In this document: positions 43,417 through 53,459 of the stretch, one piece after another | Layout of the letters: each line of letters begins with the position of its first letter | How positions within the stretch are numbered: the stretch's first letter is position 1 | Origin: Myxacorys almedinensis A | Lineage (GTDB): Bacteria > Cyanobacteriota > Cyanobacteriia > Leptolyngbyales > Leptolyngbyaceae | Assembly (NCBI RefSeq): GCF_010091945.1 | Contig: NZ_WVIE01000017.1 | Coordinates: 1-64,000 of the forward strand | Length of the DNA: 64,000 bases | Direction: 5' to 3' | The notes under the pieces: model-generated | Databases searched by the model: none | The model's input: only the letters and a program-made list of their open reading frames with translations | Told to the model about the DNA's origin: nothing | Translations under genes and position numbers: made by a program

Positions 43417-46400
43417 TCAAGCCTTTGCAACTACGGCATTATCGCTGCCTGATTCTGTCCGGACTATTGTACTGGGTGACTTTAGGTAATTACTCTGCTT
43501 GTAGTACTGAAAGTAGGTTTTTAGCAGTTTGTCGCTCACTTGAGGGCAGGAGATACTTGTTCCTTGAAGCCCCTTTAGAGTATTACGACAATCAAACTTG
43601 GATTCGGATAGATTTAATTGGCTGTCTTTAGATTCCTCAGTCGATTTGAGTAAGAATCGGGGTAACAGGGGGTATAGGGCATTGTCTTGAGAAGATTTTG
43701 TCACTTTGATTAACTCTTCACGCCATTGCTCATAACTCACGGCTTTCAACGAGTAGCCAGATGAGCCAATTAGCCAGTTTAGTAGCTGCTGAATCCGAAT
43801 TGGAGTTGGATTGACAACATGAAATACCTGTCCGAGAAGCTGTTGCTGTTGAGAAAGATGAACGATCACCTGACTTGCGTAGTCAACGGGTGTCATGTCT
43901 ACTAAGGTATCACTGTCTGGTTCTGGAATATACCCGATTTGAATACACCCTTTAATCATACGAGACATGAAATCATCCGTGTTGCAGATTCCTGTTTGGG
44001 TATCTCCGGTGATTCTTCCCAATCTGTAAATGCAAACTGGAATCCCTCTAGAATTTGCGATCGCTGCTAGCCTTTCTGAAACCCACTTACTTTGAGCATA
44101 TCCACTCTGAAGGCTTTCACAAGCTTCCGGAGTATCCTCTTCTCTAACTTCTATTTTTTCTAAGCGATCGACGTTAGAGAAGACACTAAATGTTGAGATG
44201 AAGTGGACAGGCTTTGTGCGAATCATTGCCGCCAGTCTCAAAACTTCTTGAGTCCCCAGAACATTTGCGGCTTTCAGTGTGGAATAGGAGTAAACAAAGT
44301 TGACCAGAGCACCATTGTGATAGATCACATCAATGCGATCAGCTAGAGTCTGAAACTGATCAGAAGTAAGTCCTAGTTTTGGTTGAGCTAAATCTCCTAA
44401 GACTGGAAGAATTCTGTGGGCAAAATTCTGATTCCACAGGGCGTAAGCCTCAAGATTTCGTTGAAGTCTTTCTCTCGCTTGTTCGATCGTGGAAGCACGA
44501 ACCAGACAGTAAATCGTTGCAGAGGTTTGCTGTAGAAGCTGATGTAGTAAGAAAGCCCCCAGAAATCCAGTTGCCCCGGTTAAGAGGATTGCATCTGGAG
44601 GGGATGTTTCTATTGCGTATTCTGTTTCAGGTTGAATGTCAACATCGAGGACTGCTTCTTTCCTCAAATCCACCGCTATTGTTGTCACCAATTCCTGAGT
44701 GAATTGGACTTGCTGTTGCAGATTGGTGATCACCTTTACTTGCTCTGTAATCGTTGGTGCCTCAAACAAACTTCGCAAAGGAATTTCTACCTGAAATAAT
44801 TCCTTGATTCGCGTCCAAAGTTGAATCACGAGAATGGAATGCCCACCCAAGTCAAAGAAATTATCCTGCGTTCCAACCTGCTGAACACCCAAAATCTCCA
44901 TCCAAATCGTTGCAAGCTGCTGTTCGTCAGGCGTTTCGGGTTGAATGTAACTTGTGGTAGGTGGTAGTTCGATGGAGTCGATCGCAGCCAATGCTTGACG
45001 ATCGATCTTGCGATTGGGTGTCAGCGGTAAAGACTCCAGGACAATGAAGGTAGAGGGAATCATATACTGCGGCAGGATCTCCTTTAAGAAGAAACGCAAT
45101 TCGTCAGCAACGATCGTCTGATCTTTCTCTAGAACAAGAAAGGCGCAAAGATATTGCTGAGAATGTTCTCCTGTGAGCAATACGACAGCCTGGCGGACTT
45201 GAGGATGCTGAGACAGTACCGCTTCAATCTCACCCAACTCAATCCGAAAGCCCCGCAGCTTCACCTGATCATCTACCCGCCCCACATACTCGACGCTGCC
45301 ATCCGCTCGATACTTCACCCGGTCTCCGGTTCGATACAATCGTGCTCCTGGGACTGCACTAAACGCATCCGGCACAAAACGCGCTGCCGTCAGGTCGGCT
45401 CGTCCCACATAACCGCGTGCCACTCCCGCGCCGCCGATGTACAGTTCTCCCACTACCCCGATCGGCACGGGCTGCTGCTGTTGATCGAGGATGTACAGTT
45501 GCGTGTTGGAGAGTGGGTGTCCGACCACCGCCGCATCCGTCGCCGTTGTGAGGCGATGGCGAGTAGACCAGATCGTAGTTTCAGTAGGACCGTAGAGATT
45601 CCACAGTGCGGCGGCGCGAGGAAGCAGTTGTGCAGCGAGGTCAGGCGTAAGAGCTTCTCCGCCACACAGCAGCGTGAGCGTTGATCTGCCCTGCCACCCT
45701 GCTTCCAGCAGCAGTCGCCAGGTGGCAGGGGTGGCTTGCATGAAGGTGGCTTGTGTCCGAGTCAGGGTGGCTGCTAATCGCTGACCATCGACTGCCGTGG
45801 CTCGGTCTACCAGTTCTACCGTTGCCCCCACAACGAGAGGCAGCAGCAATTCCAGCACTGCGATGTCAAACGAGAGTGAGGTGACCGCTAGCAGCACGTC
45901 GCCGGGACGCACCTTCAAGTCCTGCTGCATCGAGGAGAGGAAGTTGACCACCGCACGGTGGGGAATTTGTACACCTTTCGGTCTGCCGGTGGAGCCAGAG
46001 GTGTAGAGGATGTATACCAGAGCGTCTGGGGTGACAGAGCAGGGCTGTGGGGAGCGCGGTGAAGAACCATTATTGTTCCAGAGTGAGTCGAGCGGCAGCA
46101 CCCGTCCGGCAAAGGGGAAGAGAGTCTCCAGGGAGGTGTCAGTCAGCAGCAGGGCGACCTGAGCATCCGAGAGGATGAAGGTGAGGCGCTCTGTCGGGTA
46201 GGCAGGGTCGAGGGGAACATACGTGCCACCTGCTTTGAGAACGGCGAGGAGGGCAATGAGCAGGGTGGGAGAGCGGTCTAGGAACAAGCCGACGCGGGTT
46301 CCTGCGGTGACTCCTGCCTGTTGCAAGTGGTGAGCGAGGTGGTTTGCACGCTGGTTGAGCGTGTCGTAGGTGAGGGAGGTGTCATGGTAGCGGAGGGCGA

Positions 46401-47841
46401 TCGCGGTTGGAGTGTGTTGCACCTGAGCTTCCACCCATTCGTGCAGGCACAACTCAGGAATCTCGGTGCTGGTCTGATTCCATTCTTTTACGAGGGTTTG
46501 TTGTTCTTTAGCGGTCAGGAGAGGAATCTCCTTGAGCCGTTGATTTGGCTCTACAATCATCCCTGTCAAAAGCGTTTGTAGATGTCCTAAAAGGCGATTA
46601 ATCGTGTCAGCATTGAATCGACGATCGTCATAAGTAAGCTCCAAGAAAACCTGTGATCCTAATCCAATGACGAGGCTGAGGGGATAGTGCGATCGACCAA
46701 ATGAGAGAACGCCTTCAATGTTAAGCTCGTTTGCTTGTCTTTGTAGAGAGGTATCAACTGGATAGTTTTCAGTAATGACCAGGCTCTCAAACAGTGGGAC
46801 ACCGCGAGGCAGTTCGCTCCAGCCTTGGATCTGAACCAGCGAACTATATTCGTATTGCCGCATTTCGACCTGTCCCGCCTGAAACTGTTGCAGCCAGGGC
46901 ACCAGTGTTGCTTCTGGATTAACTTGAACGCGGACGGGTAGCGTGTTGATAAACAGTCCCGCGATCGCTTCTACGCCGGATAACGAAGCGGGTCGCCCGG
47001 AGGAGGTGATGCCAAAAACCACATCAGATTCTCCACTGTAGCGGCTCAACAAAAGACTCCAAGCTGCCAGAACTAGCGTAGTAGGGGTTAGCTGATGCTG
47101 TCGAGCAAATTGCTGGAGATCGGCACCGATTTGGGGTAGATCGAGCCGCTGAACTGTGTAGGGGTCAGTCGTGGAGAGCGGGTTAGAAACTGGCTGATCA
47201 ACGCCCAGTGGTGTTGGTGCGATGAATCCCTGAAGCATTTTACGCCAGAAGGTTTCTGCTTGCAGGGAATCTTGCTGCCGCAGCCAAGTGATGTAGTTGC
47301 GGAAGGAAGGTGAGGGTGGAAGCTGGAAAGTTTCTCCGGTGGTCAGGGTAGTGTAGAGATTAAATACTTCCTTGAACACTAGCAATCGTGACCAGCCATC
47401 CAGCAAAATGTGATGTTTGCTAAATGTGAATTGATAAGTGTCTTCTGTAAGGTGGATCAGAGTGAGCCGCAGCAAGGGTGCGGTTGTCATCTCAAATCCC
47501 TGAGCGCGATCGACTGCCAGAAAAGCCCGGAGATTTTCCTGCTGCTCGATCGAGGTTTGTTCGCGCCAATCCAGTTCTTGCCAGGGCAATTCGATTTGTT
47601 GATGAACAACTTGTACAGGCTTTTTGAGCGTTGCCCAATGAAACGAGGTTCGCAAGATGGAATGTTGCTCCAGTGCGATTTCCCAGGCTCGTTTGAAAGC
47701 GGAAATATTCAGATTGCCACGCAGCGTAAAGCTATTTTGATCGAAATAGGCGATCGAGTTCGGGTCGTGCAGCGTGTGAAAGAGTAATCCTTGCTGCATG
47801 GGCGAAAGCTCATAGATATCAGCTACGTTTTTCGCTTTCAT
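43417..47841 (-). CDS. NRPS, C-A(Gly)-PCP-thioester reductase (terminal module)
   Basis: A 1474-residue final module. The condensation domain (about 10-440) has the catalytic HHILLDGWS (HHxxxDG) and opens ELSPMQQGLLFHTL, the style of C domains that accept a D-residue donor. The adenylation domain (about 460-960) has LYTSGSTGRPKG and YGPTETT. Its specificity positions read DILQLGLIWK, the known glycine code. The PCP serine is in DNFFDLGGHSILVIQL. The C-terminal domain (about 1090-1450) is an NAD(P)H-dependent reductase: ILLTGATGFLGAFLL, VRASTIEQARERLQRNL and SGYAQSKWVSERL. The chain is thus probably released as an aldehyde or alcohol. It lies 19 bases after the preceding NRPS gene. Confidence 0.92.
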   Translation of the reverse strand: MKAKNVADIYELSPMQQGLLFHTLHDPNSIAYFDQNSFTLRGNLNISAFKRAWEIALEQHSILRTSFHWATLKKPVQVVHQQIELPWQELDWREQTSIEQQENLRAFLAVDRAQGFEMTTAPLLRLTLIHLTEDTYQFTFSKHHILLDGWSRLLVFKEVFNLYTTLTTGETFQLPPSPSFRNYITWLRQQDSLQAETFWRKMLQGFIAPTPLGVDQPVSNPLSTTDPYTVQRLDLPQIGADLQQFARQHQLTPTTLVLAAWSLLLSRYSGESDVVFGITSSGRPASLSGVEAIAGLFINTLPVRVQVNPEATLVPWLQQFQAGQVEMRQYEYSSLVQIQGWSELPRGVPLFESLVITENYPVDTSLQRQANELNIEGVLSFGRSHYPLSLVIGLGSQVFLELTYDDRRFNADTINRLLGHLQTLLTGMIVEPNQRLKEIPLLTAKEQQTLVKEWNQTSTEIPELCLHEWVEAQVQHTPTAIALRYHDTSLTYDTLNQRANHLAHHLQQAGVTAGTRVGLFLDRSPTLLIALLAVLKAGGTYVPLDPAYPTERLTFILSDAQVALLLTDTSLETLFPFAGRVLPLDSLWNNNGSSPRSPQPCSVTPDALVYILYTSGSTGRPKGVQIPHRAVVNFLSSMQQDLKVRPGDVLLAVTSLSFDIAVLELLLPLVVGATVELVDRATAVDGQRLAATLTRTQATFMQATPATWRLLLEAGWQGRSTLTLLCGGEALTPDLAAQLLPRAAALWNLYGPTETTIWSTRHRLTTATDAAVVGHPLSNTQLYILDQQQQPVPIGVVGELYIGGAGVARGYVGRADLTAARFVPDAFSAVPGARLYRTGDRVKYRADGSVEYVGRVDDQVKLRGFRIELGEIEAVLSQHPQVRQAVVLLTGEHSQQYLCAFLVLEKDQTIVADELRFFLKEILPQYMIPSTFIVLESLPLTPNRKIDRQALAAIDSIELPPTTSYIQPETPDEQQLATIWMEILGVQQVGTQDNFFDLGGHSILVIQLWTRIKELFQVEIPLRSLFEAPTITEQVKVITNLQQQVQFTQELVTTIAVDLRKEAVLDVDIQPETEYAIETSPPDAILLTGATGFLGAFLLHQLLQQTSATIYCLVRASTIEQARERLQRNLEAYALWNQNFAHRILPVLGDLAQPKLGLTSDQFQTLADRIDVIYHNGALVNFVYSYSTLKAANVLGTQEVLRLAAMIRTKPVHFISTFSVFSNVDRLEKIEVREEDTPEACESLQSGYAQSKWVSERLAAIANSRGIPVCIYRLGRITGDTQTGICNTDDFMSRMIKGCIQIGYIPEPDSDTLVDMTPVDYASQVIVHLSQQQQLLGQVFHVVNPTPIRIQQLLNWLIGSSGYSLKAVSYEQWREELIKVTKSSQDNALYPLLPRFLLKSTEESKDSQLNLSESKFDCRNTLKGLQGTSISCPQVSDKLLKTYFQYYKQSNYLKSPSTIVRTESGSDNAVVAKA

Positions 47842-47860
47842 AATCTGTTTGGCTCCCTGG

Positions 47861-50800
47861 CTAACTTAACTGAGCAATTAATAAATCGAGGTCTTCCTGA
47901 TCGAGTTGAGCATCTGGAAAATCTGAGGGAGTGTAACCGCCCACTTCTGAAGACTGACAGTGAACAATCAGCGATCGCAGAGCCGTGAGATAGTGTTGAG
48001 CCAACTGCTCAATGCGAGGACGTTGGTAAATTCCCGCGCTGTAATCCCACCGTAGGTGTAGTTGTCCCTCGCTCACAATTGCAGTGATATCGAGCAGATA
48101 ACGGCGGTTGCCTTGAGGACTGCGCCCCAATCCTGTCGATTCCAGTGCAGGGGCAAATAAGGACGTTGCAGCGGCGATCGCGTCTACCTGCCCCAGGTAA
48201 TTGAATTTCACGCAAGCGGGCGAACGATCGCGTAGACCAGCCGTCGCCTCATCCTGATTCAGATAGCGCAGAATGCCGTAACCAATGCCCTGCCGAGGAA
48301 TTTGACGCAGTTGCTCTTTAATGGATTTCAAACATTTTTCAGAATGCTGAGGATCATCTAATTGCAATTGCACGGGAAAAATTGTGGTAAACCAGCCGAT
48401 CGTGCGGGACACCTCCACATCCTCAAACAGCGACTCTCGCCCGTGTCCTTCCAAATCGAGATAAAGCGAGGGAATTTGAGTCCACTGAAAAAATGCCTGC
48501 ACCAGCGCCGTGAGCAACACATCGTTAATTTGAGTTTGATAGGTGGCTGGAACCTCCTGGAGGAGAGCATCAGTTTCTGTCTGAGTCAACGCGACGGACA
48601 CTGTTTGAGTCAGGGCAACCGTATTGGCTCCAGTAAGATTATCCATTGGCAGTGTGGCGGCTCCACTCTCCTGCTGCCAGTAAGTGAGTTCTTGCTGGAG
48701 TGCCTCCGAGTCAGCATAGTTCTGCAAACGGGCTGACCACTCCTTAAAGGAAGTTGTTTTAGCGGGTAGCTGCACTGCTTGACTCTGAGCTAACTGCTGG
48801 TAAGCCGTTTGCAAATCCTCCAGCAGAATGCGCCAGGACACTCCATCAACCACAAGATGATGCAGAATCAGCAACAGGCGATCGGGCTGATGATTGCCCA
48901 GGTTAAACAGGACGACTCGCATTAACGGACCGTCTGCGAGATTCAGGCTAGTTTGCAGGTCGGTAGCAACGGCGGTTATTGTCTCAGATTGCTCTGGGGT
49001 GGCAAGGGTAGACAAATCTAGTTGAGTGAATGGCACGATCGCATCAACATCAGTATTAATCTGCTGCCAGCCTGTTGTATCTCGATGAAACCGCAGCCGC
49101 AGGGCATCGTGATGTTGCAGCAGATGACTCAGTGCTTGCCTCAGCAAAACTGGATTAAGAGGCTGCTGAACTTGCAGCAGAATTGATTGATTCCAGTGAT
49201 GTGGCTCTGGGAGATCTTGCTCAAAAAACCAGTGCTGAATCGGAGTCAGCGGCACAATTCCCGTCACAATTCCCTGCTCTGCGGCAACGACGGGAGCCGT
49301 ATTCACCACTGCTGCCAGCGATACAATGGTGGGATGCTCAAACAATTGTTTGGGCGTAAACCGGAGTCCGGCTTGACTGGCTTTTGCAATCACTTGAATG
49401 CAGAGAATGGAATCCCCGCCTAACTCGAAAAAGTTGTCATAAATTCCCACTTGCGGCAGCCTGAGAACGGTTTCCCAAATTTGAGCAATCGTTGCTTCGA
49501 CGGAAGTGCGCGGTGGAACAAATGCGCCATCGGTATCTGATTGGGGAAGCTCCATTGTCAACAATGTGCGACGATCGAGCTTGCCATTCGGCAGCAATGG
49601 CAGTGTCTTCAAGGGTATGATCGCGAACGGCACCATGACTTCAGGAAGTTTGGCTTGCAGAAATTGGCGCAGATTGTCGATCGCATCAGCAGCCTGCTCA
49701 GGAACGACATAGGCGAGGAGTTGTGGATGTTCTGCTTCTGTGGCAAGCACGATCGCCTCTCGCACCTCTGGATGTTGCTTCAACGCCGCTTCGATTTCTC
49801 CCAGTTCAATTCGGAAACCTCGAATTTTCACTTGCTGGTCTGCGCGTCCCAAAAACTCGATCGTTCCATCCAGACGGTAACGGGCATGGTCTCCGGTTTT
49901 GTACAGTCGGGCATCTGGATTGCTGCTGAACGGATGCGGCACAAAAGCGGCGGCTGTAAGTTCAGGCTGGGCGTGATAGCCACGAGTTACGCTAGCGCCG
50001 CCAATATAAATTTCACCCGGAAATCCGAGCGGTACAGGCTGGAGGTCAGTATCGAGTAAATAGACCTGGGTATTTGGCAGCGGGTAGCCTAGTGGAACCG
50101 TCTCAGAATCGGCTGCCGACAGGCGTTCTTGAACTTCATAAGTCAACACGCCCACAGTGGTTTCTGTCGGTCCGTAGTGGTTGAGTATCTGACAGGTGGG
50201 CGCGTGCTGCCGGATTTGTTCAACTAGATGCCAATGAAGCGTTTCTCCACCCAAGATTAGCTGTCGCCGGGGCAGGATTGCCCGACAATCAGCAGCGTCC
50301 AGCAACACCTTGAGGTGGGAAGGAACAATTTTGAGATAGTCGATCGCGTGCCGCCGACCGTATTCTGCTAGCGCATTCGGATCGAGCGATCGTTCCTGGG
50401 AAATCAGGTGTAAACAGCCACCTGTACAAAGGCAAGCGAACAGCGTGGTATTGCCCAAATCCGCAGCCAGCGTAGAAACTGTGGCAAAACTTGCTCCCTC
50501 AGGGATAGTCAGGCTTGTTAAGATGCCGTTAACATAATTCAACAACTGTCGATGCTCTACAGCCACCCCTTTCGGTTTTCCTGTTGAACCTGATGTGAAC
50601 AGGACATAAACTAAGTTTTCGGGTGTTGTCCAATTGGTTAGATTGGTGGTGGCTTGTTGAGCGATCGTAGACCAGTCCGTATCCAGACAAATGACCTGTG
50701 CTGTCAATGTCAAATCTTTTGCAAGTTGCTGCTGGGTCAGGAGAATTGTGGCTTGAACCTGCTGTAACCGTTGGTCAACTGCCGTCGTAGGTAAGCCCGG

Positions 50801-52378
50801 ATCAAGGGGTAAATATGCACCGCCCGCTTTAAGAATTCCCAACAAGCCGATTAGCATTTCTGGAGAACGATCGACATAGAGCGCCACAACCTGTTCAGGT
50901 TCAATTCCCTGCGTCCGCAGGAAGTGAGCCAGTTGATTGGCACGGGCATTTAGTTCCGCATAGGTGAGGGATTGATCCTCAAAGACTACGGCAACGCGAT
51001 CGGGTGATTGTTCTACCTGCTGTTCAAACCATTGATGAATCGTGCTGTGATTGCAATGGCTGATTGTTGTTTGGTTGAAATCTACTAAAAGTCGCTGTCG
51101 ATCGCGATCGCCGAGGAAATTGAGGTCTGCAATCTTAGCGTCTGGTTGATTAATAATCGAAGTCAGTAAGGTTTGAAAATAGTTTGCAATTTGAGCGATC
51201 GCGTCGGCTGCAAACAGATTAGCATCATAATGAAATTCGGCTCGAAGCTGACCAGATTGACGGATACAGGACAGTTTGATTTTGAAACGATTCAGGTAAA
51301 CTGCTTGCTGATAGATAGAAAAAGTCAGATCAGGCATTGATGCCACAGACCATTCTGCAAACTCAAAACCAACGGGCAAAGTTACTAGAGGCAATCCTGT
51401 AAAATATTCTTGCCATTGGTGTGCTTCCTGCATGATCTGAGCCGTCTGCTGCACCCGTTGACTCAACAGGTCGTTTTCCTCCAAATGGCTCTGTAAAGGT
51501 AAGCATTTGTCCAATAGTCCTAGAGCATACTGCAAATCCTCGTACTTTCGCCCCGCATTGGTAACACCGATCGTGATGTCCGATCGACTCGTCATCCGCC
51601 ACAGCAGCACTTGCCAGCAAGTCAGCAATACCGCCGCGATCGAGCCGTTGTAATTTTGAGCTAACTGGCTAATAGTTTCAGCATCCAGGTGAGCGGTGAA
51701 GCAGCGCGGTTGAAATGGTGCAGCCTGAAGACCTTGGCGCTCAAAGGGAAGCTTCCATCCGCTTAAATCCATGAATTGCTGCTGCCAGTAAGTTTTACCA
51801 CAATTCGTTGCTTCCGCTTCTAGGAGGTCATTTTGCCATTCTGCTAGATCGGCATACTGCATTGGCTCATCTGGTTCATGATCAAAATTGCCAGCATAGG
51901 TACGGCTAATTTCGCTAGCAAGAAACTGTAGCGTTGTCGCGTCTGCACATAAACTCGGAAGACTCAAAATCAGCAGATGTTGCTGTGGCGCAAGGGGAAC
52001 GATCGCCACTCGGAGCGATGCAGATTGCTCAAAGGAAGCTTGGCTATTTTCTTGTAAATAGCTTTGAATCCATAGTTCCAGTTGGGACAGATCATAATCG
52101 GAAAGAGGTTCTGCTACAGAGATACTCAGGTTGGTTTTCTCCTGAATCACTTGCAGTGGCAAAATCATCTCTGGCAAACATTGAAACGTTGTGCGGAGAA
52201 TTTCATGTCGCTGAATCACCTTTTCTATCGCTGTCTTCAAAGTTTCAACCTGAAGCGCTCCCTGACATAGCAACACACCCTGGGCGATCGTTGGAACGTC
52301 AGGATGTGATTGCTGTAGAGACCACAGGTGCTTTTGTTGGGGTGACAGTCGGTATCCCTCGATCGTGGGTAATTGCAT
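47861..52378 (-). CDS. NRPS, inactive-C/interface-A(Asp)-PCP-E module
   Basis: A 1505-residue module. The N-terminal domain has condensation fold sequence (YRLSPQQKHLWSLQQ, LRTTFQCLPEM), but where HHxxxDG should be it reads LSLPSLCADATT, so it cannot condense in the usual way. Such domains accompany Asp beta-hydroxylases as interface domains. The A domain (about 450-950) has FTSGSTGKPKG and NHYGPTETT. Its specificity positions read DLTKIGHVGK, one conservative change at two sites from the classical Asp code DLTKVGHIGK. The PCP is at DNFFELGGDSILCIQV. The last 450 residues are an epimerisation domain (VPLTPIQHWFFEQ, LHHLVVDGVSWR). It should supply D-(beta-hydroxy)aspartate. It starts 10 bases after the hydroxylase gene. 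Confidence 0.9.
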   Translation of the reverse strand: MQLPTIEGYRLSPQQKHLWSLQQSHPDVPTIAQGVLLCQGALQVETLKTAIEKVIQRHEILRTTFQCLPEMILPLQVIQEKTNLSISVAEPLSDYDLSQLELWIQSYLQENSQASFEQSASLRVAIVPLAPQQHLLILSLPSLCADATTLQFLASEISRTYAGNFDHEPDEPMQYADLAEWQNDLLEAEATNCGKTYWQQQFMDLSGWKLPFERQGLQAAPFQPRCFTAHLDAETISQLAQNYNGSIAAVLLTCWQVLLWRMTSRSDITIGVTNAGRKYEDLQYALGLLDKCLPLQSHLEENDLLSQRVQQTAQIMQEAHQWQEYFTGLPLVTLPVGFEFAEWSVASMPDLTFSIYQQAVYLNRFKIKLSCIRQSGQLRAEFHYDANLFAADAIAQIANYFQTLLTSIINQPDAKIADLNFLGDRDRQRLLVDFNQTTISHCNHSTIHQWFEQQVEQSPDRVAVVFEDQSLTYAELNARANQLAHFLRTQGIEPEQVVALYVDRSPEMLIGLLGILKAGGAYLPLDPGLPTTAVDQRLQQVQATILLTQQQLAKDLTLTAQVICLDTDWSTIAQQATTNLTNWTTPENLVYVLFTSGSTGKPKGVAVEHRQLLNYVNGILTSLTIPEGASFATVSTLAADLGNTTLFACLCTGGCLHLISQERSLDPNALAEYGRRHAIDYLKIVPSHLKVLLDAADCRAILPRRQLILGGETLHWHLVEQIRQHAPTCQILNHYGPTETTVGVLTYEVQERLSAADSETVPLGYPLPNTQVYLLDTDLQPVPLGFPGEIYIGGASVTRGYHAQPELTAAAFVPHPFSSNPDARLYKTGDHARYRLDGTIEFLGRADQQVKIRGFRIELGEIEAALKQHPEVREAIVLATEAEHPQLLAYVVPEQAADAIDNLRQFLQAKLPEVMVPFAIIPLKTLPLLPNGKLDRRTLLTMELPQSDTDGAFVPPRTSVEATIAQIWETVLRLPQVGIYDNFFELGGDSILCIQVIAKASQAGLRFTPKQLFEHPTIVSLAAVVNTAPVVAAEQGIVTGIVPLTPIQHWFFEQDLPEPHHWNQSILLQVQQPLNPVLLRQALSHLLQHHDALRLRFHRDTTGWQQINTDVDAIVPFTQLDLSTLATPEQSETITAVATDLQTSLNLADGPLMRVVLFNLGNHQPDRLLLILHHLVVDGVSWRILLEDLQTAYQQLAQSQAVQLPAKTTSFKEWSARLQNYADSEALQQELTYWQQESGAATLPMDNLTGANTVALTQTVSVALTQTETDALLQEVPATYQTQINDVLLTALVQAFFQWTQIPSLYLDLEGHGRESLFEDVEVSRTIGWFTTIFPVQLQLDDPQHSEKCLKSIKEQLRQIPRQGIGYGILRYLNQDEATAGLRDRSPACVKFNYLGQVDAIAAATSLFAPALESTGLGRSPQGNRRYLLDITAIVSEGQLHLRWDYSAGIYQRPRIEQLAQHYLTALRSLIVHCQSSEVGGYTPSDFPDAQLDQEDLDLLIAQLS

Positions 52379-52388
52379 AGTTCAGTTC

Positions 52389-53456
52389 CTACTTGTCAAT
52401 GTTTGTTTGTCGCAGCACGTCTGGACTGTGAGAATCTGCCATTGCCGCCAGAACTCGACGTGAACCCAAAAAAGGGCAGCGTCCATGTGCGGTGAGCATA
52501 TTGTCCAAAAGCAGCACATCTCCGGCTTGCCAGGGAAATCGCACCGATTCCTGCTCATAGGCAGAGCGAATTACTTCGAGAACAGAGGGTTCGATCTCTG
52601 TGCCGTCGCCATAGTAGGCATTGCGCGGGAGCGCTTCCACAGGAATTCCCTGCATCAGATCGGTCTGGAGCGTTGCGCCTAAACTTGTGATGTGAAATAG
52701 GTGCGCCTGATTAAACCAAACCGCTTCGCCCGTTTGAGGATGGGTCGCGATCGCTTGACACACCTGACGAGTTCTTAACTGATCCTGTCCCCACCACTCA
52801 ACGGCAATTCCAGCCTGATGGCAGTATTTTTCAACGACTGCTCGATCGTCCGTTTGAAAGACTTCTTGCCAGGGCAAATCCAATCCTCCACCATAATTTC
52901 GCACATACAGCACACCGTTCTCAAATCGCGATCGAATGCTGGAAGGAATCTGTGCTAGAACCCGGCGACTATCCGCGATCGGGGTTTCTCCCCCCTGTTG
53001 AGCAGGCTGAACGCAATAAAAGCTAATTCTCAAGCACCATTGCCGCGCGTAGGACATTTCGTTGTGAAGGGGAATTGCCCGATCTGCCGGATATTCTGTA
53101 GAGGTGTAGACATTGGAGCGAACCTGAGTGCGGGGGGTCGATCGATAGGAATAAGGCATCGCGGTTTGGGAAACCCCCTGCATGAATATCTCAAAATCTG
53201 CATCCCCTAACACTTGAAAGTTACGAAACAGAATACCGCCATGTTTCAACAACTCTGTTTCGATCAGTCGTTGATTCTCCTTTGCCCACGCCGCTAAACT
53301 CAGTCCTTCCAACGTTGGCTGAATGATCAGAGGAAGCTGCTGTTCAGACGGTTGCATCTGAACAAGCTGAGTTGTAGAAGTCACTAACTTACGTCGATGC
53401 TGCCGGATGAAAGTCGTGGGATCTGGAATCTGATTCATAGTCGGGAAGTCCATCAA
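52389..53456 (-). CDS. SyrP/TauD-type Fe(II)/2-oxoglutarate beta-hydroxylase (stand-alone)
   Basis: A 355-residue dioxygenase of the SyrP branch, whose members hydroxylate the beta-carbon of PCP-bound aspartate. The metal ligands fit HNE in AIPLHNEMSYARQW and the distal His in LLDNMLTAHGRCPF. The segment FYCVQPAQQGGETPIADSR is characteristic, and the late Arg in GSRRVLAAM may bind 2-oxoglutarate. It lies between the NRPS that ends in a free C domain and the Asp module that begins with an interface domain. It therefore occupies the genomic place of a module tailoring domain, three bases from one neighbour and ten from the other. Confidence 0.9.
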   Translation of the reverse strand: MMDFPTMNQIPDPTTFIRQHRRKLVTSTTQLVQMQPSEQQLPLIIQPTLEGLSLAAWAKENQRLIETELLKHGGILFRNFQVLGDADFEIFMQGVSQTAMPYSYRSTPRTQVRSNVYTSTEYPADRAIPLHNEMSYARQWCLRISFYCVQPAQQGGETPIADSRRVLAQIPSSIRSRFENGVLYVRNYGGGLDLPWQEVFQTDDRAVVEKYCHQAGIAVEWWGQDQLRTRQVCQAIATHPQTGEAVWFNQAHLFHITSLGATLQTDLMQGIPVEALPRNAYYGDGTEIEPSVLEVIRSAYEQESVRFPWQAGDVLLLDNMLTAHGRCPFLGSRRVLAAMADSHSPDVLRQTNIDK

Positions 53457-53459
53457 GGG

